The position numbers and the translations under genes are program-made. 64,000 nucleotides of DNA, taken from NCBI RefSeq assembly GCF_037975245.1, contig NC_092580.1:4626501-4690500 (forward strand), in the 5' to 3' direction. The notes below the pieces were generated by a model. It made no database searches. It saw only the letters and a program-made list of their open reading frames with translations, and was not told the DNA's origin. Positions 23,701 through 38,700 of this stretch are shown here, in pieces. The stretch's first letter is position 1. Each line of letters begins with the position of its first letter. The stretch is from Apostichopus japonicus. Taxonomy: Eukaryota; Echinodermata; Holothuroidea; Aspidochirotida; Stichopodidae.

Positions 23701-26700
23701 TGACTAACAACCAACAAAAGACGCACTACGGACTGACACATCAACTTCAAACTGACTTACGACCAACAAAAGACGCACAAAGACCCACAGACCTACACAC
23801 TGATTGATGACACACTGACTTTAAACTGACTAACGACCAACAAAAGATGCACTACAGACCGAGGGACTGACACACGGATTGACGACACACCGACTTCAGA
23901 CTGACTAACAATCAACAAAAGACACACAAAGACCCATGGACTTACACACCGATTAACGACACACTGATTTCAAACTGACTTATGACCAACAAAAGACGCA
24001 CAAAGACCTACGGACTGACACACTGATTGACGACACACTTACGACCAACAAAAGACACTACAGACCCACGGACTGACACACTGTTTGACAACACACTGAC
24101 TTGAAACTGCCTGACGACTAACAAAAGACACTACAGACCCATGGACTGACACACTGTTTGATGACACACTGACTTCAAACTGACTATAAACGACCAACAA
24201 AAGATGCACTACAGACCCACGGACTGACACACTGACAACACACTGACTTGAAACTGCCTGACGACCAACAAAAGACACTACAGACCCACAGACTGACACA
24301 CTGTTTGACGACACACTGACTTCAAACTGACTTACGACCAACAAAAGACACTACAGACCCATAGACTGACTAACTGACGACACACTGACTTCAAACTGCC
24401 TGACGACCAACAAAAGACACTACAGACCCACAGACTCACACACTGTTTGACGACACACTCACTTAACACTTCCTGACGACCAACAAAAGACACTACAGAC
24501 CCACGGACTGACACACTGTTTGACGACACACTGACTTCAAACTAACTAACGACCAACAAAAGACGCACAAAAACCCACGGACTGACAACACTGTTTGACG
24601 ACACAATGACTTCAAACTGACTAACGACCAACAAAAGACACTACAGACCCACAGACACTGTTTGACGACACTCTGACTTGAAACTGACTAACGACCAACA
24701 AAAGACACTACAGACCCACGGACTGTCACACTGTTTGACGACACTCTGACTTCGAACTGCCTAACGACCAACTAAAGACACTACAGACACATGGACTGAC
24801 ACACTGTCTGACATCACAATGACTTCAAACTGACTAACGACCAACAAAAGACGCACTACAGACCCACAGACACTGTTTGACGACACTCTGACTTGAAACT
24901 GACTAACGACCAACAAAAGACACTACAGACCCACAGACTGACACACTGTTTGACGACACAGTGACTTTAAACTGCCTGAAGACCAACAAAAGACACTACA
25001 GACCCACGGACTGACACACTGTTTGACAACACACTGACTTAAAACTGCCTGAAGACCAACAAAAGACACTACAGATCCATTGACTAACACACTGATTGAT
25101 GACACACTGACTTCAAACTGACTAACGACCAACAATAGACCAACAAAAGACCCACGGAATGACACACTGATGACACACCGACACACTGTTTAATGACACA
25201 CTGACTTCAAACTGACTAACGACCCACAAAAGACGCACAACAGACCCACAGACTGACACACTGTTTGACGACATACTGAATTTAAACTGCCTGAATACCA
25301 ACAAAAGACACTACTGACCCACGGACTGACACACTGTTTGACGACACACTGACTTAAAAATTGCCTGACGACCAACAAAAGACACTACTGACCCACAGAC
25401 TGACACACTGTTTGACGACACACTGACTTAAAAATTGCCTGACGACCAACAAAAGACACTACTGACCCACGGACTGACACACTGTTTGACGACACACTGA
25501 CTTTAAACTGCCTGACGACCAACAAAAGACACTACAGACCCACAGACAACACTGTTTGACGACACACCGACTATAAACTGACTAACAACCAACAAAAGAC
25601 GCACAAAGACCAACGGACTGACGACAAACTGACTTCAAACTGCCTGACGACCAACAAAAGACAGTACAGACCCACGGACTGACACACTGTTTGACGACAC
25701 ACTGACTTCAAACTGACTAACGACTGACAAAAGACGCGCTACAGACCCACAGACTGACACACTGTTTGACGACACACTGACTTCAAACTGACTAAAGCCC
25801 GACAAAAGACGCACTACAGACCCACACAGTTTGACGACACACTGACTTTAAACTGCCTGACGACCAACAAAAGACACTACAGACCCACGGACTGATACAC
25901 TGTTTGACGACACTGACTTCAAACTGACTAACGACCGACAGAAGACGCACTAGAGACCCACAGACTGACAACTGTTTGACGACACACTGACTTCAAACTG
26001 ACTAACGACCGACAAAAGACGCACTACAGACCCACACACTGTTTGACGACACACTGACTTCAAACTGACTAAAGACCGACAAAAGACGCACTACAGACCC
26101 ACACACTGTTTGACGACACACTGACTTTAAACTGCCTGACCACCAACAAAAGACGCACAAAGACCCACGGACTGACACACTGTTTGACGACACACTGACT
26201 ATAAACTGCCTGACAACCAACAAAAGACACTACAGACACACAGACTGATACACTGTTTGACGACACACTGACTTCAAACTGACTAACAACCAACAAAAGA
26301 CGCACAAAGACCAACGGACTGACACACTGTTTGACGACACACTGACTTTAAACTGCCTGACAACCAACAAAAGACGCACAAAGACCAACCGACTGACACA
26401 CTGTTTGACGACACACTGACTAACGACCAACAAAAGACGCACAAAGACCAACGGACTGACACACTGTTTGATGACACACTGACTTCAAACTGACCAAAGA
26501 CCAACAAAAGACGCACTACAGACCCACACACTGTTTGACGACACACTGACTTTAAACTGCCTGACAACCAACAAAAGACGCACAAAGACCCACAGACTGA
26601 CACACTGTTTGACGACACACTGACTTTAAACTGCCTGACGACCAACAAAAGACACTACAGACCCACGGACTGACACACTGTATGACCACACTCTGACTTC

Positions 26701-29700
26701 AAACAGACTAACGACCGACAAAAGACGCACTACAGACCAACAGACTGACACACTGTTTGACGACACAATGACTTCAAACTGACTAACGACTGACAAAAGA
26801 CGCACTACAGACCCACACACTGTTTGACGACACACTGACTTTAAACTGCCTGACGACAAACAAAAGACACTACAGACCCACTGACTGACACACTGTTTGA
26901 CGACACACTGACTTTAAACTGACTAACCACCAACAAAAGACACACAACAGACCCACAGACTGACGACACACTGACTTTAAACTGCCTGACGACCAACAAA
27001 AGACACACTACAGACCCACGGACTGACACACTGTTTGACGACACACTGACTTCAAACTGACAAACGACCGACAAAAGACGCACTACAGACCCACAGACTG
27101 ATACACTGTTTGACGACACAATGACTTCAAACTGACTTACGACTGACAAAAGACACTACAGACCCACAGACACTGTTTGACGACACTCTGACTTGAAACT
27201 GACTAACGACCAACAAAAGACACTACAGACCCACGGACTGTCACACTGTTTGACGACACTCTGACTTCGAACTGCCTAACGACCAACTAAAGACACTACA
27301 GACACATGGACTGACACACTGTCTGACATCACAATGACTTCAAACTGACTAACGACCAACAAAAAACGCACTACAGACCCACACACTGTTTGACGACACA
27401 CTGACTTCAAACTGTCTAACGACCAACAAAAGACACTACAGACCCACGGACTGACAAACTGTTTGACGACACACTGACTTTAAACTGACTAACGACCGAC
27501 AAAAGACACACTACAGACCAACAGACTGACACACTGTTTGACGACACACTGACTTTAAACTGCCTGACGACCGACAAAAGACACTACAGACCCACGGACT
27601 GACACACTGTTTGACGACACACTGACTTTAAACTGACTAACGACCGACAAAAGACTACAGACCAACAGACTGTTTGACGACACACTGACTTTAAACTGCC
27701 TGACGACCTACAAAAGACAGTACATACCCACAGACTGACACACTGTTTGACCACACTCTGACTTCAAACTGACTAACGACCTACAAAAGATGCACTACAG
27801 ACCCACAGACTGACACACTGTTTGACGACACACTGACTTTAAACTGCCTGACGACCAACAAAAGTGGCACAAAGACCAACAGACTGACACACTGTTTGAC
27901 GACACACTGACTTGAAACTGACTAACAACCAACAAAAGACGCACAAAGACCAACGGACTGACACACTGTCTGACATCACAATGACTTCAAACTGACTAAC
28001 GACCAACAAAAGACGCACTACAGACCCACAGACACTGTTTGACGACACTCTGACTTGAAACTGACTAACGACCAACAAAAGACACTACAGACCCACAGAC
28101 TGACACACTGTTTGACGACACAGTGACTTTAAACTGCCTGACGACCAACAAAAGACGCACAAAGACCCACGGACTGACACACTGTTTGACGACACACTGA
28201 CTATAAACTGCCTGACAACCAACAAAAGACACTACAGACACACGGACTGATACACTGTTTGACGACACACTGACTTCAAACTGACTAACAACCAACAAAA
28301 GACGCACAAAGACCAACGGACTGACACACTGACTTCAAACTGCCTGACGACCAACAAAAGACAGTACAGACCCACGGACTGACACACTGATACCACACTG
28401 ACTTTAAACTGCCTGACGACCAACAAAAGACAGTACATACCCACAGACTGACACACTGTTTGAACACACTCTGACTTCAAACTGACTAACGACCTACACA
28501 AGATGCACTACAGACCCACAGACTGACACACTGTTTGACGACACACTGACTTTAAACTGCCTGACGACCAACAAAAGACGCACAAAGACCAACCGACTGA
28601 CACACTGTTTGACGACACACTGACTTGAAACTGACTAACGACCAACAAAAGACGCACAAAGACCAACGGACTGACACACTGTTTGATGACACACTGACTT
28701 CAAACTGACCAAAGACCAACAAAAGACGCACTACAGACCCACACACTGTTTGACGACACACTGACTTGAAACTGACTAACGACCAACAAAAGACGCACAA
28801 AGACCAACGGACTGACACACTGTTTGATGACACACTGACTTCAAACTGACTAAAGACCAACAAAAGACGCACTACAGACCCACACACTGTTTGACGACAC
28901 ACTGACTTTAAACTGCCTGACGACCAACAAAAGACAGTACAGACCCACGGACTGACTCACTGATACCACACTGACTTTAAACTGCCTGACGACCAACAAA
29001 AGACACTACAGACCCACGGACTGACACACTGTATGACCACACTCTGACTTCAAACAGACTAACGACCGACAAAAGACGCACTACAGACCAACAGACTGAC
29101 ACACTGTTTGACGACACACTGACTTGAAACTGACTAACAACCAACAAAAGACGCACAAAGACCAACGGACTGACACACTGTCTGACATCACAATGACTTC
29201 AAACTGACTAACGACCAACAAAAGACGCACTACAGACCCACAGACACTGTTTGACGACACTCTGACTTGAAACTGACTCACGACCAACAAAAGACACTAC
29301 AGACCCACAGACTGACACACTGTTTGACGACACAGTGACTTTAAACTGCCTGACGACCAACAAAAGACGCACAAAGACCCACGGACTGACACACTGTTTG
29401 ACGACACACTGACTATAAACTGCCTGACAACCAACAAAAGACACTACAGACACACGGACTGATACACTGTTTGACGACACACTGACTTCAAACTGACTAA
29501 CAACCAACAAAAGACGCACAAAGACCAACGGACTGACACACTGACTTCAAACTGCCTGACGACCAACAAAAGACAGTACAGACCCACGGACTGACACACT
29601 GATACCACACTGACTTTAAACTGCCTGACGACCAACAAAAGACAGTACATACCCACAGACTGACAAACTGTTTGACCACACTCTGACTTCAGACTGACTA

Positions 29701-32700
29701 ACGACCTACACAAGATGCACTACAGACCCACAGACTGACACACTGTTTGACGACACACTGACTTTAAACTGCCTGACGACCAACAAAAGACGCACAAAGA
29801 CCAACCGACTGACACACTGTTTGACGACACACTGACTTGAAACTGACTAACGACCAACAAAAGACGCACAAAGACCAACGGACTGACACACTGTTTGATG
29901 ACACACTGACTTCAAACTGACCAAAGACCAACAAAAGACGCACTACAGACCCACACACTGTTTGACGACACACTGACTTGAAACTGACTAACGACCAACA
30001 AAAGACGCACAAAGACCAACGGACTGACACACTGTTTGATGACACACTGACTTCAAACTGACTAACGACTGACAAAAGACGCACTACAGACCCACACACT
30101 GTTTGACGACACACTGACTTTAAACTGCCTGACGACAAACAAAAGACACTACAGACCCACTAACTGACACACTGTTTGATGACACACTGACTTTAAACTG
30201 ACTAACGACCAACAAAAGACACACAACAGACCCACAGACTGACGACACACTGACTTTAAACTGCCTGACGACCAACAAAAGACACACTACAGACCCCTGG
30301 GGGACTGACACACTGTATGACCACACTCTGACTTCAAACTGACTAACGACCGACAAAAACGCACTACAGACCAACACACTGTTTGACGACACACTGACTT
30401 CAAACTGTCTAACGACCAACAAAAGACACTACAGACCCACGGACCGACACACTGTTTGACAACAATGACTTTAAACTGACTAACGACCGACAAAAGACGC
30501 ACTACAGATCCACAGACTGACACACTGTTTGACGACACACTGACTTTAAACTGACTAACGACCGACAAAAGACGCACTACAGACCCACAGACTGACACAC
30601 TGTTTGACGCAAACAGACACTACAGAACACTACACTACAGACACTACACAACAAAAGACACTACAGACCCACGGACTGACACACTGTATGACCACACTCT
30701 GACTTCAAACAGACTAACGACCGACAAAAGACGCACTACAGACCAACAGACTGACACACTGTTTGACGACACAATGACTTCAAACTGACTAACGACTGAC
30801 AAAAGACGCACTACAGACCCACACACTGTTTGACGACACACTGACTTTAAACTGCCTGACGACAAACAAAAGACATTACAGACCCACTGACTGACACACT
30901 GTTTGACGACACACTGACTTTAAACTGACTAACGACCAACAAAAGACACACAACAGACCCACAGACTGACGACACACTGACTTTAAACTGCCTGACGACC
31001 AACAAAAGACACACTACAGACCCCTGGGGGACTGACACACTGTATGACCACACTCTGACTTCAAACTGACTAACGACCGACAAAAGACGCACTACAGACC
31101 AACACACTGTTTGACGACACACTGACTTCAAACTGTCTAACGACCAACAAAAGACACTACAGACCCACGGACCCACACACTGTTTGACAACAATGACTTT
31201 AAACTGACTAACGACCGACAAAAGACGCACTACAGATCCACAGACTGACACACTGTTTGACGACACACTGACTTTAAACTGCCTGACGACCAACAAAAGA
31301 CACTACAGACCCACGGACTGACACACTGTTTGACGACACTGACTTCAAACTGACTAACGACCGACAGAAGACACACTAGAGACCCACAGACTGACACACT
31401 GTTTGACGACACACTGACTAACGACCGACAAAAGACGCACTACAGACCCACACACTGTTTGACGACACACTGACTACAAACTGACTAAAGACCGACAAAA
31501 GACGCACTACAGACCCACACACTGTTTGACGACACACTGACTTTAAACTGCCTGACAACCAACAAAAGACGCACAAAGACCCAAGGACTGACACACTGTT
31601 TGACGACACACTGACTTTAAACTGACTAACGACCGACAAAAGACACACTACAGACCAACAGACTGACACACTGTTTGACGACACACTGACTTTAAACTGC
31701 CTGATGACCGACAAAAGACACTACAGACCCACGGACTGACACACTGTTTGACGACACACTGACTTTAAACTGACTAACGACCGACAAAAGACTACAGACC
31801 AACAGACTGTTTGACGACACACTGACTTTAAACTGCCTGACGACCTACAAAAGACAGTACATACCCACAGACTGACACACTGTTTGACCACACTCTGACT
31901 TCAAACTGACTAACGACCTACAAAAGATGCACTACAGACCCACAGACTGACACACTGTTTGACGACACACTGACTTTAAACTGCCTGACGACCAACAAAA
32001 GACGCACAAAGACCAACAGACTGACACACTGTTTGACGACACACTGACTTGAAACTGACTAACAACCAACAAAAGACGCACAAAGACCAACGGACTGACA
32101 CACTGTTTGACGACACACTGACTTCAAACTGACTAAAGACCAACAAAAAAGACGCACTACAGACCCACACACTGTTTGACGACACACTGACTTTAAACTG
32201 CCTGACAACCAACAAAAGACGCACAAAGACCAACAGACTGACACACTGTTTGACCACACTCTGACTTCAAACTGACTAACGACCAACAAAAGACACTACA
32301 GACCCACGGACTGACACACTGTTTGACGACACACTGACTTTAAACTAACTAATTACAGACAAAAGACGCACTACAGACCCACAGACTGACACACTGTTTG
32401 ACGACACACTGACTTTAAACTGCCTGACGACCAACAAAAAACACTACAGACCCACGGACTGACACACTGTTTGACGACACACTGACTTCAAACTGACTAA
32501 CGTCTGACAAAAGACGCACAAAGACCAACGGACTGACACACTGAAGACACACTGACTTCAAACTGCCTGACGACCAACAAAAGACACGGACTGACACACT
32601 GTTTGATGACACACTGACTTCGAACTGCCTGAAGACCAACAAAAGACACACAAAGACCAACGGACTGACACACTGTTTGAGGACACACTGACTTCAAACT

Positions 32701-35700
32701 GACTAACAACCAACAAAAGACGAACAAAGACCAACGGACTGACACACTGTTTGACGACACACTGACTTTAAACGGACTGACACACTGTTTGACGACACAC
32801 TGACTTTAAACGGACTGACACACTGACTAACGAGCGACAAAAGAGGCACTACAGACCCACACACTGTTTGACCACACACTGACTTTAAACGGACTGACAC
32901 ACTGACTTGAAACTGCCTGAAGACCAACAAAAGACGCACTACAGACCCACAGACTGACACACTGATTGGCTGACTGCCTGAAGACACACTACTGCCTGAC
33001 GACCCATCATATCTCAACTTCTGTTTGTCCTCGCTCATGTGATGTCTCTGTCTCTGATGTCTTTGTACTCCTCGTCGTCGTCGTCTCCTCTCGGGTGTTG
33101 TTTCTCTGCTGCCCTCAATTTTAGCAGCTGCTGTTACGTCATCTCTCGAGAATCTTCTGTTCCCCCTTGGTCATGTGACGTCTCTGTCTCTGACGTCTTA
33201 GTACTGGTCTCCTATAGTTCTGACATCTTCCTCTCGGGTGTTGTTTCTCTGCTGCCCTCAATTTTGGCATCTTCTGTTCCTCCTTGGTCATGTGACGTCT
33301 CTGTCTCTGACGTCTTTGTACTCGTTGTCTCCCACAGTTCTGACATCTTCCTCTCGTGTGTTGTTTCTCTGCTGCCCTCATTCTTGGCAGCTTCTGTTAC
33401 GTCATCTCTCATCTTCTGTTCTTCCTTGGTAATGTGACGTCTCTGTCTTTGACGTCTTTGTACTCGTTGTCTCCCAGTTCTGACATCTTCCTCTTGTGTG
33501 TTGTTTCTCTGCTGCCCTCATTCTCGGCAGCTTCTGTTACGTCATCTCTCGTCTTCTGTTCTTCCTTGGTCATGTGACGTCTCTGTCTTTGACGTCTTTG
33601 TACTCGTTGTCTCCCAGTTCTGACATCTTCCTCTTGTGTGTTGTTTCTCTGCTGCCCTCATTCTTGGCAGCTTCTGTTACGTCATCTCTCATCTTCTGTT
33701 CTTCCTTGGTCATGTGACGTCTGTCTTTGACGTCTTTGTACTCGTTGTCTCCCAGTTCTGACATCTTCCTCTCGTGTGTTGTTTCTCTGCTGCCCTCAAT
33801 CTTGGCAGCTTCTGTTACGTCATCTCTCATCTTCTGTTCCTCCTTGGTCATGTGACGTCTCTGTCTTTGACGTCTTTGTACTCGTTGTCTCCCAGTTCTG
33901 ACATCTTCCTCTCGTGTGTTGTTTCTCTGCTGCCCTCAATCTTGGCAGCTTCTGTTACGTCATCTCTCATCTTCTGTTCTTCCTTGGTCATGTGACGTCT
34001 CTGTCTCTGTCGTCTTTGTACTCGTCGTCTCCCACAGTTCTGACATCCACCTCTGTTCACTCATTCGTCATCTCGTCTTAGGTCCTTTGAACTCCAACAG
34101 TCTTGGTCATCTCCACAGTTCTGACATCCACCTCTGGTGTTGTTGCTTCACTGCTGTCAACTTCTGTTCGTCCTTGGTCATCTGAAGTCTTTGTTGTACT
34201 TCTCGTTTCCCACAGTTCTGACATCCACCTCTGTTCACTCGTGTGTCGCTTCCATTGGTCTCACTGCTGCTCTGAAGTTTCTCTGTTCTTCATCTGTCAA
34301 CTCGAGTGGTCGTCTCCATTCGAAGGGTTCAACTTCTCTGTGGTGCTTCCACGCTGACATCTCATGGGGTGCTTCACTGCTGTTCTGATGCCGTCTGATG
34401 CTGTCACCGTGCCTCAGTCTTGTTGCCTGCCTGCCAGTCACGACCGCGTCAGGCCCTCCCCACCCACCCACCCCCATCCATCTTCTTCTGTGCTGTGCTG
34501 TGCTCTTTTCTGTGTTCTGTTCTGTGCTCTGTTCTGTGCTCTGTTCTGTGTTCTGTTCTGTGCTCTGTTCTGTGTTCTGTTCTGTGCTGCTCGCTGCCTA
34601 TCCTAGCCTATCCTGTCCTATTCTATCCTGTCCTATCCTATCCTGTCCTATTCTATCCTGTCCTGTCCTATTCTATGCTGTTCTATCCTATCCTGTCCTA
34701 GCCTATCCTATCCTATTCTATCCTATTCTATCCTGTCCTTTCCTATTCCTTCCTATCCTGTCCTATCCTCACATCCTATTACTAACCGAATTACTAACCG
34801 TAAGTTCACTCAGAACTGGATGATCTAACTTGTCGGGGAAAAGCGTTCTTATGGCATATTGCTGGTAACCCAGAAATGGTATGGCCCCAACATCCCTGCT
34901 GTAGTGGTTCATGCTGATCTGTAGCTCAGCAAAGGCTGAGGAAAAATAAGACAAAAATGTTAGCAATACAAACTAGCAAAGGGGAAATAGAAGGGGGCAG
35001 AAATATTAGGAAAAATAATACATTTATCATCAACGTCGATTGGCTGGCTGGCTGGATTGCTGGCTGTCTGGTACTCATCTTACCTTCTTTACACTCCATG
35101 GCCACCTGTAGTTCCAGACGGTCCCTTTCCTGCAACAGATGTTTGACCTTACGTTCGTTCTTGGTGGCGTTTCGTCGGTACACAGTACACAAGCAGAAGA
35201 AGAAAATTATGATGATGACACCGATGGCTACCGCAATGAAGATGATGTACAGAGGCAGCTCCTCCTCCAGATATTGGACCTGGCCTATCGTCATTACAAT
35301 ACTCCCATGATGCACCTGAAAGATGACAACCAATCAAAGCAATTTGTAACACACAAACAATAACAAATTTCTCTTTAAGTTGAATAATAAAATATGTTCA
35401 AAATAAAAAAAAAGTCCTCATTCTGGTTGTTCGGAGAGGTGGTTTGTACCAATCCCCATCCCTCAGAATGCTACCTAAAAACTTGTTGCTACGCTCCTCC
35501 ACCCACAAGCATGACATTATTAACAAGTCTGGAAGTCTGAAAATATCCTGTGACCTACGAAAAAATTGTGGCAACCCACTTCTGGAGGTTCGCTCCACAT
35601 AGTTTGCGGAGCATTGCTTTTAGAACACTGTTGGAATGGCATAGCCAGTTGCATAGCGAATCATGAAATGCCCAGACCGTTGAGAATCCATCGGAGAGCA

Positions 35701-38700
35701 GAACCGATTGGTAAACTTACCGTCACGTAGGGTAAATCTCCTCCCGTTATGCTATTGGGCTGCTTCAACGGGGCATCGCATCTCAAGGTGTCACCAGTCA
35801 GGAAGATGTTGAGGCATTCTTCCTCCCCGATGGTAACAGTAACATCACCAGACACGTATGCCAGAGTGAGATTAGTGCCCTGTCAAAGAAAAAACACAAA
35901 TGAATCAATATAAATCCCCACTTTGATACCACAACACATGTTGATATTTGAAACATTTATCATATACATCAATAACACACATGACGGTAAAACACATGAA
36001 TAAGGAAATGCGAAACACCCTTCGAAAATGATATGCACATGAGATGCTCACATTGACTTCAAAATACTTCACGGATGCATCCTGTATTGGGTACACGCCC
36101 GTAAATTTGTGGTAGACGGGATCGGAAACAAACTCGAACGGCTGGAAGTTTCCCTCGTCGGCCAAGCTTGTAAAATTTTGGACTCCGTCCAAGATAAAGC
36201 CGTAGTCTTCCTTGGGGACCTTGTACGGTAATGTAAGGTTGGCACTGGATACATCTGGAGTGGTACAGGTCATGACTGTGTCCGACAATACTGTACAAGG
36301 CTGAATAGGAATGAAGCAAGTAAAAACACCCACTAGTTATCAAAATTTAGTAGAGTACATATTTAAAACAGCTACTACACATTTGCCATAGAGTTTTAAA
36401 AATAATATGGAAATAAATAAAGAGGAATACACTGTCTACCTTATTTCTACAAAATGAAAGGAAGTTGCTTACACCATAGAAGGGGACACCGTTTAGGTGG
36501 AAGACCATGGCTGTGTGATTCACGTACGCGAGGTTACTTCCTGTCACGCGCAGGGTGAGGTTTCCGCTACGAAGAAAAGAGAGAAAACAATTGTTGGACT
36601 TTGGAAGCTCGTCTTTCATACTTGATAGGATGTAACGACTAACACATACCTGACATGGTTCACTACACTAAATTGCATTGAATACTTGATATTTGACTAG
36701 ATAAAATACTTGATAGCTTGGACTTGCTATACCAAGTCTCTACCCCTCATGGTTTTATCCACAATCTTGTATAAACATACTGGACACCTCTTCTTCACAC
36801 AATGCTACCTTGTATTTCTGCCAATTAAATCCTACTTCTGAATGCTCTCCCAAAAACTAAATATGTTTCTCAGAAGATATTTTCCTCTCCTATGCCTAAC
36901 CAACATGTGCAAATGAATCCAATTTTACATTAAATACTGGAATAGATTTTTGACTAGATGCACTACTTAGTGCCGTTTTAAGTAAATACATTCTTGCAAA
37001 TGAGACTTCATCCAATATAATCATCCAACATGCCAGTCAAGCCTGCCTTATAGAAAAACAGTCCTCAAATTCACTCGACCAATAATATAGTTTGTTACTT
37101 GATAACATAAACTACCCCAGCTACTGCCATTAGGATTCATCCTTGATATCTTGTAAAGGATGAACAAGACCTTTTCGACACCGACTTACCTCTGGATGGA
37201 AGCTTTTCTAGACAGTTCGACCACTGACGGATCTTCCATGTACATAAATTTATCCACGCTTTCCATCCAGTGTCCGTCGTAGGTCAGAGATACGAACCAA
37301 TGCCTCCCGACCGGTGCCGCGCTGGTGTGGCAAGTGATCATCTCTGGTGATATGCTGCAAAAATTAAAAAAATATAGACCATAAGTTCATCAAAATGGAT
37401 CATTAACCTTTCTCACCTCAGTTCCTCATTTCTTAGACTACCAGCGAATTCTGACATTCCCCAAGAGAAATCTGGTAAAAAACTACAAGTCCTTAAACGC
37501 ACCTCCGAGAAAATCTTTTAAAGAAATTGCTTGACAAATATAATCTTTCCTCTAAATGTTCCCATGTTCCAAATGAAAATGTCTGTGCCAGACAGTGCTA
37601 CATTCTGGAACATCCCTGTGAAGACCTCACAAAGCATCCGCTGGGGATACAACAATCTGTAATACGATTTATTATTAGATGCGAGTTCAAACTTTCTCTT
37701 CAACCTTTCGGGGACTCACATCAGATGCAAGCTGACATTTGCATCCACAAGGTTTTTGTTTGGCTATATTTTTTCCCCAGTTTAATTCAGCATAATTCTA
37801 ACTCCCCATCAAATATGTCATATCAGAATCCATTACTTTCAAAGTAAACGTTAACAATTTAAACTAAAACTATGGTTTAATACATTTCTTGCCAAGGTTT
37901 CTTCTTTATAACTGCATATACTGACTACACCAGATGGGGAGGAAACAAACAAAGAATATAATCAACAAAAGAGAACACAGCTAAACAAACTGTGAGTGAA
38001 TTCAAGATGTGACATAGAGCTGCTATTGACAGCACAGTCTTAGCTGTGAGCAATATTGGCCTCTTTATATACAAGTTTATAATTTCCATAGCAGCATCGG
38101 TGCACCGAGATATGTCGGTGCACTATAGATACTTAAGCCATATTCCGTTTGGCTGAATATGGGCGCAAGCAGAGTGTCCATTCACCGGGAGGTGGCATGC
38201 AAATTCTATGAATAACGTTCGCTGTAGAATACCTTTCGATCTCGCAAGGATAATCGTCGATGGCCGCGGTGATGTTGCTCCCAGCGTGTAGATCTATACC
38301 GGTGACCGAGATTAGCGTTCCGCCAGAGCATGGTCCGTGCTTAGGAAAGACACCGGTGATTTTGGGATACTAGAGGGAGTGGGGGGAAAAAAGAAATTGG
38401 GCTAAAAACATCAAAGGCTGGAGGGAACTAATTCAGAAATAGATGAATCTAACAGAAACAGATAATAAACATGCTCATCTCCAACAGTCTCTGGTCTTTC
38501 AAGAGTAACTGCCACAGTCCGAGCACTGCTACTTCTGTCGCAGTAAAAACTGCAAACGGTGTCGGTTCTTTACTGTTAATCTTGTCATAGAAACCCCATT
38601 TGCAAGTCTAGGCTGGTAAACTATCAAAACTCAACAGATCTACGTCAGATTTGTCCATATTTTTTCACAAGGAAAGTGTATAAATAAATTTGAGGTTGTA

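Larger units (their letters stand above)
23330..33005. repeat. giant ~73-bp minisatellite, on the order of 130 copies
   Basis: The + strand unit has the core CTGTTTGACGACACACTGAC, then TTCAAACTGACTAACGACCA, then ACAAAAGACACTACAGACCC and a linker. Copies vary: AACTGACTAACG alternates with AACTGCCTGACG, and ACACTACAG with GCACAAAG, and indels give about 65-80 bp. Because 73 is not a multiple of three, the many minus-strand open frames (up to 149 codons of Val/Ser-rich sequence) are artefacts of a stop-poor unit. Copies near the left end are more diverged, as expected for array margins. Confidence 0.95.
23160..34798 (-). other. PLXN: 11.6-kb plexin intron made almost wholly of tandem repeats
   Basis: This intron separates exon 16 (juxtamembrane and GAP start) from exon 17. 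About 11 kb of it is occupied by four adjoining tandem arrays, listed separately: ~73 bp, ~140 bp, 10 bp and 5 bp units. Only a few hundred bases near each splice site are unique. Confidence 0.9.

Noticed and set aside
23330-33005. Dozens of minus-strand open frames (60-149 codons) rich in Val, Ser and Cys.
   Set aside because: They are all readings of one ~73-bp stop-poor tandem unit whose length is not a multiple of three, so frames shift from unit to unit; they lack start context and splice signals.
23330-33005. CRISPR-like array of regular repeats.
   Set aside because: Units are contiguous with no unique spacers, in an animal intron, and there are no cas-like genes.
33139-34060. Charged repeat peptide ([13 protein letters not shown]...KMSEL) on the minus strand.
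   Set aside because: It comes from the ~140-bp minisatellite; period 139-141 breaks the frame, and it lies inside the intron between two well-supported plexin exons.
34420-34823. Cys/Leu-rich + strand frames over the 10-bp and 5-bp arrays.
   Set aside because: They are readings of the tandem repeats and overlap exon 16 on the opposite strand.
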